A stretch of 64,000 bases of DNA, taken from positions 2,852,001-2,916,000 of the forward strand of contig CM034138.1 in the NCBI GenBank assembly GCA_019914995.1, given 5' to 3'. Position 1 is the stretch's first letter. Each line of letters starts with the position of its first letter. The notes below the pieces were generated by a model. The model made no database searches and was not told the origin of the DNA. It worked only from the letters and a program-made list of their open reading frames with translations. This document shows positions 23,099 through 34,326 of this stretch, piece after piece. The DNA comes from Acanthochlamys bracteata (taxonomy: Eukaryota > Streptophyta > Magnoliopsida > Pandanales > Velloziaceae). Made by a program: the position numbers and the translations under genes.

Positions 23099-26000
23099 AT
23101 GGCAATTGCGCGTACTGCCCTCGTGCTCGCGGTTGCTGTGGCAGCGATTTCTCCGGCGAGGGCACAGGCGGATGCGTGTGGCGCGACGGACCCGTCAAGA
23201 TTCCTTGGTGCTCCGTTTAATACAACCTCATTCTCTTGTAAACCAATCTGGAACACTTTCATTCTCCGGGTAAGATGAGCAAAAAAATTGAAAAATTTTC
23301 CGATGAATTGATTTGGGGTATTCTGTTTACTATAAAGTTTGATTAGCAAGTGCTAAGATTAACCAAGATTTGTGTCTAGTTCCACACATTAGAGTTTAGA
23401 TTTTTAGATATTTGTTTTAGCTTGAAAGATTTGAAATTTATTGGATGATTGAATACTGACGTATGAAAAAAGTGACTGAATTGAGATTGTGACTAATGTG
23501 GTCTTAAAATTTAATATGATTAATATTAGTAAATTTGTTTATTAGCTTAAAATTTTATGTTATGTGATTTGTTCAATATAATATCAAAGACATCTAAGTT
23601 TGAATCATATACATCTTGATTATTAAAATTGATTTTTATTATGGAAAAAAAATGCTTGTGTATCCATGCATCAAGTCAAGCAAGCTTAAACTTTTTTCTA
23701 GTAACTTACTGAAATATAATATAATTAATGTAATAGTTAAAATTTTCTGTTAGCTTAAGTTTTTTGATTAATAAATTTATTCAACATGTCTTTCGTTGTC
23801 GTATCAGTATAATGTTTGACAACTAGGAGCATACTTCTGGAAGCAATTTACTGCAACTAACCAGATCTGATATTTTGTTGATCGTAAGAGAACGATGTGG
23901 ATTCTCTTGAGTGACATTTTTGGTCAAGCTGCTATACTACGCGATTTGATCTTTGTTTCTGCTACTAGGGAACTCCAGCAACCGATCAGTGGTTCATTGG
24001 TTAAGGATTTAGTTATATACATGCTAAATTCATAAGCATAGATCGATGCCTTTTAGGTTGAGTACATACTGAGTTTTGGTTGTCTGATGTAACAAATTTA
24101 AACCGCGCAATCCTTTGAATTTAAAACACTCTTATGTTTGCATGCTGCAGTATTTTCAAAGCCAGGATAATGTTTTGACAATCATACTTTCTGCTGTATA
24201 TACTAATGGCTGGGTCGGGATGGGGTTTTCGAAGGATGGAATGATGGTTGGCTCTAGTGCAATGGTTGGTTGGGTTGGAAATACTGGAAGAGTTCACATT
24301 AGACAGTTCTACTTGCGTGGCCAATCGACTTCACAAGTCGTAGTAAATGAAGGCCAACTCAAAGCGACTGAAGTTCCACGAAGAGTTATTCTTTTGGGGC
24401 CGAATATTTACTTGGCATTTCAATTGAAATTTTCTGAACCTGTTACTAAGCAAAATCTGCTGTTTGCTTATGGACTTGCAACTCCTGTGGATAATGTCCT
24501 AGCAGAGCATGTTGACAAAACTTCGGTGTCCTTTGACTTCTCATCAGGTGCTTTACGATCTTTTAAGTTCTCTTTACCCTTTGCCTAGGATACTTGCTCC
24601 AAATCTTTGAACTGGCTAGCATTTTTTGGTGATGTTTCATTTTTAGTGTTTTGGACACCAAAGGTATGCCTATCTTGTTTTGTGTATAACTTTATGCAAA
24701 TGCAAACTAGGCCAGCAAGTGAAATTTTTTAAAATCAAGTGATCATCCTAAGGTTTAGGAGATGGCCAATCATGCGAATGAAATCTGGACTTATTCTTAT
24801 GATATAAAGGTTGCATCTTTTCAGCGTTATATTAGTTTATAGAAGAACTGTATGATGCAGTTTGATAAGCTTTCTAGATCTCTGGACTCCGTTAAATTAG
24901 CTTACTGAAGTCTCTGCATTTTGCAATATCAGAAATTAATACACGGCAACTTACATCCAAACCTTTTTCAGGCACTTCATCTGCTTCTTCCTACCCAAAT
25001 AAGCTAAAAAGGACCCATGGAGCACTAGCTATTTTTGGCTGGGGTTTGCTGCTACCAATTGGTGCCATAATTGCTAGATATTGCAAGCAATTGGATCCAG
25101 TGTGGTTTTATGCTCATGCAATTATTCAGTTAGTCGGATTTCTCATTGGACTTGCGGCTGTTGTATCTGGTATTTCACTCTACGATAAGCTGCATGCAAA
25201 TGTCCAAGCACATAGGGGTCTTGGCATTTTTATCTTCGTCCTTGGTATTCTTCAGGTAAGGAGCTGACCTTTTCCTTGCATATGTATACAAGGAACATCC
25301 TGGAACTTAATGAAAATACCGAACGTATTTGCACATCCTATCATTCCTGAGTGAATTACATGCTTTTTACAAAATCGAAAATACGAGTGAGGCATGCTCA
25401 CACATCATAAATGATATCGGGAACTGGAGTCATCAATATGTACCCTGGAAGAAATGAAATCAGTAGTCGAAGGCAGTAGATTCTTTCTGTAATTTTTGTT
25501 CCAGATTTACTTTGGCAAATCTGAAAAGCTCTCATATGACAAACTCCTCGCTGATAGGATAGTTCTAGAGACCAAGCAATTCTATTTGCATCCTACAGAG
25601 GCTCTGGATTTATTTTTCTACTGTTGTACACCCATTATCTGGAATCCTAGTGAAGGATGATCTCGCAATATATGTGCTTTATGTTATAAAACTTCTGAAC
25701 TCTCGCACATCATGGCTCCACTAGAATTGTAAGATATCATGAGGATCTAGAGAAACTTTTTTCTTGCTATGGTCGAATTAGGTTTCTTTTATTGTGTTCT
25801 TGCTCTCAAATCGACAATGAGCACTTAGTGTGACGGTCTTTTTGTGCATGTACCATGTTTTAATAATTGTGGCGACTCTGTTTCACAGGTCATAGCATTC
25901 TTTGTGAGACCTGAGAAAGACTCGAAGGTCCGTAGGTACTGGAATTGGTACCACCACTGGGCTGGCAGACTTGTCCTCTTTCTAGCAGCAGTGAACATTG

Positions 26001-26176
26001 TTTACGGGATTCATGTTGGTGGTGCTGGGAATTCCTGGAAAGTCGGTTATGGCATTGATCTTGCTTTCATACTAATTGTAACAATTGTTTTGGAAGTCCT
26101 CTTATGGACAAGATGGTCTAAGAAAAGTGTTCCTCCAGCTTTCTACGTTAATCAAAGTTCAGTTGTTGGAGCTTGA
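23099..26176 (+). CDS. Cytochrome b561 and DOMON domain-containing protein
   Basis: Four exons, 23099-23269, 24151-24547, 24972-25255 and 25889-26176 (TGA 26174-26176), give 379 aa, normal for the plant CYB561-DOMON family. Residues 1-23 (MAIARTALVLAVAVAAISPARAQ by region, Ala-rich) form a clear signal peptide; this is the first ATG in the frame. A DOMON domain occupies about 48-165 and five hydrophobic b561 segments run from about 207 to 365. The four haem-ligand histidines expected for cytochrome b561 are visible at about H205 (THGAL), H238 (YAHAII), H270 (QAHRGLG) and H306 (WYHHWAG). These proteins carry electrons across membranes, probably from ascorbate, and the DOMON domain on the outer face may bind haem or a redox partner. 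The physiological substrate of this copy is unknown. Confidence 0.94.
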
Positions 26177-28648
26177 GGTTGCTGAAGGAAACGTTCCCTT
26201 TGAAACCTGTAGCTGCTATCCCTAACCTGCCTCTTGTAAACAATCATCATGGACACTGCAGGCCTTCTCATTCTACAAGCATAACGATAACTGAAGATTG
26301 GCTATATCAGGTTTTTGCTATGAAGGTTTTCTGTATGAGCTACAAGGCTTCAAAATTTTATAAGTTGCTGCTATATGTTGGAGGGGTGTATGAATACTTA
26401 AGTATACAACAATTAGTGCTTAAACTTCTTGATGGCAAGCTGAGAGCTTGTTTGGCAACTGAAGTTTGTTTTTTAAGGAAGAAATTTATGTGGATCATGT
26501 GTGTTTGTGTGACCCTGTGAGAACATTTCTGTAATCTTAATTTTTCTTGTAAGTATCCTTAAGAATCACCGGCTGATACAGGTTCTTTGTTCATGAACAA
26601 AATTATTATTTTAATCACATGTAAATGTTTTTTGCTAAATCTATTTCTTTTGGAACTGGAATCACATAACACGAACACAACAGCAGCAAGGACACTGCAG
26701 CTAAATTCTTAGCAACCAGAAGCACAGCATGTTGCTGAGGTCACCATGTGATTGCAAACAAGTGGCTGCCTTACTAAAAGACAGGCATGCATCACCATAT
26801 CGTTCTCACTAGAGACGTGCATTCTGGACCGCGTCTTTCTCAATAAAAAGTTCCCTGCCCCATTCGCAGTTGTCCTCGCCTGTCTATAACCACTACAGCT
26901 TTAACAGCTATATTTACCAGTTATTGTTCGATCTTTCGGTTTTATTTAATTTAAAATAAACTCTTTTTTTTTAAATATAAATTTAAAAAATTTAGATTAA
27001 AAATTAAAATATTTATAAAAAATAAATTTTTATATAAAATTTATATTTATAGTAGTTTTAGAATAAATTTATAAAAAAACTTTATGATAGAAAATATTTA
27101 TTTATTTTATATTAAAAATAATTTTGAAAAAATTAAAAAGTAGGTAAATAGTCCATTACGATAAGTGATTTAAACGGCATTTGAAAGTGTTTATAAAATA
27201 AATTTTATTTTTTATTAAAAAAAAATTTATATAAAATTTTTAATATTTTAAAATTTTAAATAAATTTTTAAATATTTTTTTAAGTACTTCAAACGTGGTC
27301 GTAGTAAAGTTTTATAAATATTACTATTAAAAAATGAGTTTAATTTATCTTTTTTCAGCTGAAAGTGTTCTATTAAGTGACTTTTTATTTTTTGAGTGAG
27401 ACGGTGATGACATTTTGTACTCTTTTGTCTAGCTATAATATTTTTTTATAAAAACGTAAATTAAAATTTAATTTTGATGATAGTATTATCCAGAAAACCA
27501 AGTTTTATCGATGGATTTTTTTGGTCCATTTTCACAGTAGGACATACAATGAAATTTGCTAGCTAGCTTGCAGAAATATTTTACCTCCCATATTTGAACT
27601 TCTGTATAGGAGCGAACTACGCTGTTGTAAAAAGCTTGCTTTTAAGCTGTGAGAAAGAGGTGCATAATGCATTAGCACGTATTTATCTACCATCTAAATT
27701 TTAATTTTTTTAATTTATTTTTAATTTTATATAAACAAAAATCTTAAATACGAGTTTTTTTTTTTTTTAATTCAATTTTAAAACTTAATTAGTACAAAAT
27801 TAATATAAAAAATTATTTTTTATTAAATATTTAAATTTAATTTAAAAAGTAAATTTATTTTAAGATAAACACATTTTTGTCCTTAATTAAACTGGAAGCA
27901 AAAAGGCATAGAAAGGAACACAAAAGGTGCCCAAAGCAAACGCGCCCAAAAAAAATATTAAAACATAAATTAATATAGAAACTTAAATTACTTAGAAATG
28001 ATATAATTAGTGTATTATTTGTGAATAATTATAAAAATAACTTTTTAATGCAAAATAAATACTGAACTTTATTTCATAGTCCAAAATGTAGAATGAAAAA
28101 GAAGAAAGTTTCATTCAAATTCCATTCCAAAAAACGGACTGAATGTGGACGTCGGTGATGAGATTGAGGGGCTCGTTTAAAATGCTTAAGATTAAAAGTT
28201 TTATAAAATTTTTTGAAAATTTTATATTTTGTTAAAAAAATATAATTATTTTAAATAAATAAATAAATATATATATATATTTAAATTTAAAGTTTAAATT
28301 TTAAAGTTTTTAAAAATTATATAGTAAAAAGAAAAACTTAATAAAATAATAAATAAAATATAAAATTTTGCCAAACAATTTAATAAAGCTTTTGGCAGAT
28401 GTTGGTCAAATCCCGTTTGCTATTCTATTTCAAAAAAATATTTTTTAATTTTTACATATATATTTTAAAGATAATTTATTTAAAATTTATTATTTAATAT
28501 TTTGCTGAGATAAAACATTCATTTAAAAAATAAAAGTAATATTATTTCAGTAAAATTTTATTCAAAAAATTTAACACACGCCACTTCAGTCTTAATTTTC
28601 TACAGGAATTAAATCGTTTTTTAAAAACTATTTTAGCATGGTTTACGC

Positions 28649-29165
28649 TAGGGGTGGCAAAAATCGACCCGATCTGAAAGCCTTAGACGGGTTTGGATCG
28701 ATTTCGGATCGATCCGAAAATGACCCGAAAATTTAAACGGGTTCGGATTGATCCGAAAATGACCCGTTTAACTATTTATATAGTATATATTATTTAAAAA
28801 TTAGAAAAAAATAGCAAAAAATTTGAATTTAATTTGTATATATATATATATTTAATTTATCTTAATTTTAACTAATTTTTATTTAATTTATAAATTTGTC
28901 AAAATTAATATTTTTTCTTTTTAAATACATCATAATTAATAATTTTGATATATTATTATTAAAAATTAATATTTATAATTTTTATTTAATAATTTAATTA
29001 TTAAATGGATCGACCCGAGTTTGATTTGGTTATAAATAGGTTGGGTTAGGATTGACAATTTTGATCTATATAAATAAACAGGTCGGGTTAGAATTAAATA
29101 TTTTTGATCCGATTATTATATGAATCGATCCGGAATCGATTCATAAATCCATATTGTCACCCCTA
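28649..29165. mobile_element. hAT-type MITE with 8-bp target-site duplication
   Basis: A 517-bp non-coding element begins TAGGGGTGGCAAAAAT and ends, reverse-complemented, TAGGGGTGACAATATG. It is flanked by GTTTACGC (28641-28648) and ATTTACGC (29166-29173), an 8-bp duplication with one mismatch. Eight-base duplications and TAGGGGTG-like ends are typical of hAT elements. Inside are repeated inverted words such as GGATCGATCCGAAAATGACC. No transposase is encoded. Confidence 0.8.
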
Positions 29166-30111
29166 ATTTACGCGCCTGGAAGAATAAAGAATGAATGGGT
29201 TTTTTAACCACGTGGCAGTATTTCGTCCATTAAAAAAATGATAAAACACGTGATAATAAGGAAAAATGAGTAACGTGGTTAGTAGTGGTTTTTTTTTTTG
29301 GCTTAAGAGTTGCAAACATTTTTCTTCCAGAAACCTCTGGAAACTACTTCAATCTTAACACAGAGTGATGTAGATTTTAAAAGCAAGAAAATTAGTTTTT
29401 ATTTCAGAAAATTGTGTATAATTAACAATAGAAATTGATATAAAAATAATACACATAAATATTATTAAAAGCTTTTTAAAAAAATTTTTAAGAGGTGGAT
29501 AAATTATAAGTTATGAAATAATTACACATAAAACTTTTTCAATAATTAAAATTTTCTGAAATTCTATTTTTTAAATGTCTATTTACTTATTCTAAACATG
29601 GCATAAAAACAAACGAATTAAAAATCTATGTAGTTTTCAATTTATAGCTTTTTTTTTTAAATTCTACTGTCACCGACACTTTTTTCAAAAGAAAGTGCTT
29701 TTTATTGTTGTTTGAACTTTGAAATAGTTAATTAACTTGGGGTAAAAATTAAGGAGATATTTCAAAGTGTTCATGATAAATAATTTTTAGTTAAAAATAT
29801 TTACAAAATTTTAAAAATTAATTTATTTTTTATCAAAAGAATTATTTATATAAATTACAGTATATAATTTATATATTTTTAAATATTATAAAAAATATAA
29901 AAATCTATTAAAAAATATTAGAATTTTTTAAAAAAGAAAGCAAATGTTCTTTGCAGCTGATAGTGACTTTTTTATAAAATTACATTTGATAATTTTATTT
30001 ATTCTTAATAATTTAGTTTTGATAATTTATTTTGGAAATGTTTTGTTTTAAAAATAATTTATCAAATTAAGACATCTTTGGATAATATAATTGAATAATA
30101 TAAGATTCTTA

Positions 30112-30341
30112 GGGATCGTTTGCAAGTCCTTAAAATTCAATTTTTTTCAGAAAACAATTAATTTTAAGATTTTTTTAAATGAATATGAGATTTTTATCTC
30201 AAAAATAAAATTATATATATACAAATTTGATAGTATCTGATTTATTTATTTTTTAATTTAAAAATTATATATTATAAAAAATTATTAAAATTAAAAACAA
30301 ATAAAATGATGAAAATGAAATGAGGTAGTGCCAAAGAGCGC
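30112..30341. mobile_element. Tourist-like MITE with TTA duplication
   Basis: A 230-bp AT-rich element lies between direct TTA repeats (30109-30111 and 30342-30344). The ends GGGATCGTTTGCAAGTCC and, inverted, GCGCTCTTTGGCACTACC match at 11 of 18 positions. It is non-coding. Confidence 0.5.
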
Positions 30342-30979
30342 TTAATCCAAAATAAGTCCTATATTAGAGAGCGACTTAAATAGATTAAATTAATCAAATA
30401 CTATTTAAGATAAGCTTTTTATTATTGATTGGATGGACGATATTTTCATTATTATTATTTTACCTGTTAACTACAGTAGTTAGTAAAATTTAATGAATGA
30501 TTGTTTGAGAAATTTATGACAATGATCTAATTAACCTACTCAAAAAGAAACAATTAACATATTTCCCAACACCTAACATTGAATCTGACCTTAATTAATA
30601 TTGTCAGAGTTAAATACTCATCTTAATTAACAATATTATCATCTCATTTAACTAATAATCAAATTATTAATTAATCAATTTTTAATTGAAAGAGCAATCT
30701 AAAATCTACATCACTATCTCCCTATCTATAGCTTAATGCAATATGGCAAACTACAAACACATTTATTATTGTTGGTTGAATAAAAAGAGAAAAAAAGAGA
30801 AGAAATATTTCTTGGTTTAAGCCTTCTCTTGTACATCACAGTTTGAGAGTGATTAAAAAATAAATTTTATAAAATATGTTAAAATATTTATTATGAAATG
30901 TGAAGTTAAAAATTTTTAAAATATTTTTTAAAGGCAATGTTAAACAACTCTCAAGCAATATTATCTTTCAATCTTATTA

Positions 30980-31217
30980 GAGTGTGTGGATTGTATTTTC
31001 TAAGCGTTTTTTTTTAATTTTTTTATTTTACAATTCTATACATATTTAAAAAATTTATTTTAAGAATTAGAAAATATAAAAAAAATTTACGTAATAAATT
31101 TTTTTATTATATATTATTATTATTATTTATATAAAAAAATAAAATTTATTTTTTGATAATAAATAAAAATATTTTTTATTTTAAAAAAAATATTTCATAA
31201 ATAATCTCAAACGTCCC
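30980..31217. repeat. AT-rich terminal-inverted-repeat element
   Basis: Starts GAGTGTGTGGATTGTATTTT after TTA (30977-30979) and ends, reverse-complemented, GGGACGTTTGAGATTATTTA. The core is nearly pure A/T and folds back on itself. It belongs to the same loose family as the elements at 16.2, 32.8, 51.6 and 63.3 kb. Confidence 0.4.
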
Positions 31218-32771
31218 ATATCAACTCATCGAAGAAATATCACCTCCTAACTTATGATATAATTTCAGACCTTATTTATCGATCTCATTTATAGCAACAA
31301 GTCTATAATAAGATCGATAATGCATAGATTAAAGTGATAGTATATAAATTATGTTGATATATAATGACTAACGTGCATTTATTTATATGAAGACGAAATT
31401 GAAAAAAATTAACTGCACAAATATATATTTTTTGAATCAATGATAAGGTAGCCCTGATTTTTTGACACCGCGCATAGTAGCAATAATCAAAAACCCTAAT
31501 AATATAAATTTTGTTGTAATGTGTTGCAAGCTGTCTCGTGGATTCCTACTTAGCATTTGTATGTACTCATTACTTTCCATTTTTGGAGATGAAGAGATGC
31601 AGTTGAGTGTTGTCTATAAGCTGTTTGTCCAATAGCTACCTACAGCTTCTCTCTCTAAATTTTAACTTATAAAACTTTTGTTGTTTTTTTTTTTGAAAGC
31701 ATAAAGAATGGAGATATTTCAGAGTATTTATTAAAAATAGTTTTTTTTTAAAAATAATTTTTAGATATATTATTTTATAAATATTTAAAAATAATAAATA
31801 TATATAATTATTTTATATATTATATTTTATCTGTATTTTTTAAAATTTTTAAAAAATATTTCTATTGTTTATTTTTGTTAATCTAAAAAAATATATCTAT
31901 AAAATTCATACAATTCAACAGTAATTTTCAATTTTTATAAAAAAATTATATAAAATTCTATAAAAATTATAAATAATTAAAAATTTAAATAGAATAAAAA
32001 GTAGTACAAAATGCACTGCTAAAAGCTTTGAGTAATTGTTATACTTAATAAGAAAATTCATACGGGCAAATAACCCAACAAAGATAACAACAAAATTCAT
32101 ACAATAACAAGAAAATTGAATGAATATGAGCAAAATAATTACAAAATAACAAATGAGAAAAAAATAAACACATTGATAGAACTTGTTTTTCTGTCACATT
32201 TCTATTCTAATAAATAAAACAAAGAAGTAATGTGCTGTCACTAGCAAAGCTAAATTTCAAAAGAGATATTTGTATTTGGGCCCTCCTTATCATAATAATA
32301 TTGGTGGAGGAATCTAAATCATTTGCACTTAGTTGGAACACACTCTTAAATTTTATTATTATTTTTCTGTCTTATCATAAGAAATTCTCATATATGTTAT
32401 TAATATTAAATCTCGAAAACCCTCATGTCTAATTATTTGATCGTCGACGTTATGTCGTTTGTGAAATTTAATATTTCAATATAGAGAAAACTACATTTTG
32501 AACATTATAATTTTGCAAAAAAATTACAACATTATTTTTAAAAATATTATTTTTATATGATATCAGAGCGAAGATATATATACATGTGTATATTCGAAAT
32601 CTTTCATTATTGTCTATTGTTGAAGTTTTTTTTTTATTGAAGACATTATAAAATGTGGACGTATATAAACACTATGCTCTTGATTGAGGTGATCCAATAC
32701 ATATATTTCTACATACATTTTTGCTAGAACAAGATCACATCTAAATGAAACTCTCAGTGAAGAGATTGAGA

Positions 32772-33022
32772 GCTCGTTTGGAATTGTATTTTCCCGATCG
32801 TATTTTTTAATTTTTAATTTTATATTTTTTAATATATATTTTATAAATATTTAAAAAATTTATTTAAAAATTTAAAAAATATAAAAAAAATTTATATAAT
32901 AAGATTTATTATTGTATATTTTATTATTTTCTGAAAATAAAAAAAATAAATTTTATTTTATAAAAATAAAAATATTTTTTATTTTAGAAAAATTTTATTT
33001 TATAGTTACTTTCAAACGTCTT
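32772..33022. repeat. AT-rich terminal-inverted-repeat element
   Basis: Ends are GCTCGTTTGGAATTGTATTT and, inverted, AGAAGACGTTTGAAAGTAAC, around an A/T-only core with long self-complementary stretches. No clear target duplication was seen. Confidence 0.4.
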
Positions 33023-34049
33023 CTGAATAATTAATTGAAATTAAGTTGCATAAAAAAATTTTTTTGCAAAAGTCTACATCAGTTTAATAGTTTTAAAGCA
33101 CATATATGCAAAAATTATGCAATCGCGTTAGAGATGATAAGCTATTTAACACACGAGAAAAAGACTTCTATAGAAATATATCGATGATTGTTAATGGAAT
33201 AATTCCAAATTAAGTACGTCAATTGATAGTCGAATTTATGATTATAACAACTTTTTCTAGAAATTTTTGTATTTGAATCAATTAAATGTTACTAGTTTTT
33301 ATTGATTAGAAACATAGATAGCTGCTATTTTTATGTTATCATTTTTTATGAGTGACAAATGATAATAACATGTTAGTTCTTTTTAGGTAGATACAACTTA
33401 GTATTTAAATTTAAATATAAAAGATAGGATCTTTTACGAATCTATTGCAATATAGTTGATAATGAACGTAGATATTTCTTCGAAATAAGCATTAATTTAT
33501 ACAATATATTATTTGCTACTCGTTAAAATAAAAAAACGTGAAGAGAATTTTTATAAGTGAAGACAAATAAAAATTACAATCAACCTTATACATTTATAAC
33601 AAGTAAGAAAATATAATATTTTAGAATAATAATAATAATTTTTTATAAAAGTTATATAGCTATTTAATATTTTATAAATATGTATTTATAAAATAAAAAT
33701 TATAATAGTTACTTACGAAAGCTCTACACATTCTTTTGACGAATATTAATATAAAAAAATTTTATTGATGAACTCGAATCGATCGACAATGATATTCAAT
33801 TTTGTTTATTTTTTCCAAGTTCAAAGTTTGAGAATATTGTCACAAAATGAGGAAAAAAAATAGAAATTTTATCTTTTATGTATGAAAATATGGCTTAATA
33901 AAATGCAAGTGGCTTGTTTTGGTGGTCCTTCCTGTTCTGTGCACTGGTTAGCGCACCTGATCAAAATAATTAAAATACTACAAAACAACAGAGTCATCAC
34001 TTATTGAAACAGTTTTCTTGGTTTATCACTCAATATGAACCGTTGATTG

Positions 34050-34105
34050 GCGCGGGAAGATAGTGAAATCGACGGCTCTGGTTTCTTCTGAACCTCGTTA
34101 TATAC
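34050..34105 (+). promoter_or_regulatory. Candidate CCT-gene core promoter (TATA box, E2F-like site)
   Basis: A TATA-like TTATATAC occurs at about 34098-34105, some 220 bp before the ATG. Just upstream at 34050-34058 is GCGCGGGAA, whose complement TTCCCGCGC matches the E2F core. Both are pattern matches only. Confidence 0.35.
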
Positions 34106-34326
34106 CGATCCCTGCTTTCCTTTTTTTCTCTTCTCTCCTTCGTTCAATCAAACCATTTCTTTTCTTTTCTTTCACTGATTGATCAAAATCAAAATTTTGA
34201 AGGTTGAATTATTGGAGATCAAATTTTTAGTTTCAGTGATTACTTTTAGGGTAGCAATCGATATAGATATAAGGAAAGATTTAGAGGGAGATTTAAAAGT
34301 TGGAGTTGTTGTTGTGGTGGGTGGAC

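Larger units (their letters stand above)
26177..34326. other. Large gene-free AT-rich region with MITEs
   Basis: About 8 kb without a recognisable gene. The b561 3' UTR extends to roughly 26640, and about 26640-26960 is less AT-rich but not recognised. The rest is A/T-rich sequence with TA runs (about 28264 and 28838). It holds a hAT-type MITE (28649-29165), a Tourist-like element (30112-30341) and AT-rich inverted-repeat elements (30980-31217, 32772-33022; weaker ones near 27170-27300, 28160-28390, 29745-29980). CACGTG boxes occur at about 29209 and 29246. The last 300 bp hold the CCT-gene promoter. Confidence 0.65.

Noticed and set aside
26173..26520. Open frame of 115 codons right after the cytochrome b561 stop
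   Set aside because: It overlaps the 3' UTR, has no recognisable domain, and the host protein already ends at its normal family length.
31915..32432. Short Ile/Phe/Leu/Asn-rich frames in the gene-free region that look like membrane peptides
   Set aside because: They are translations of A/T-rich DNA and match nothing; hydrophobic readings are expected from such composition.
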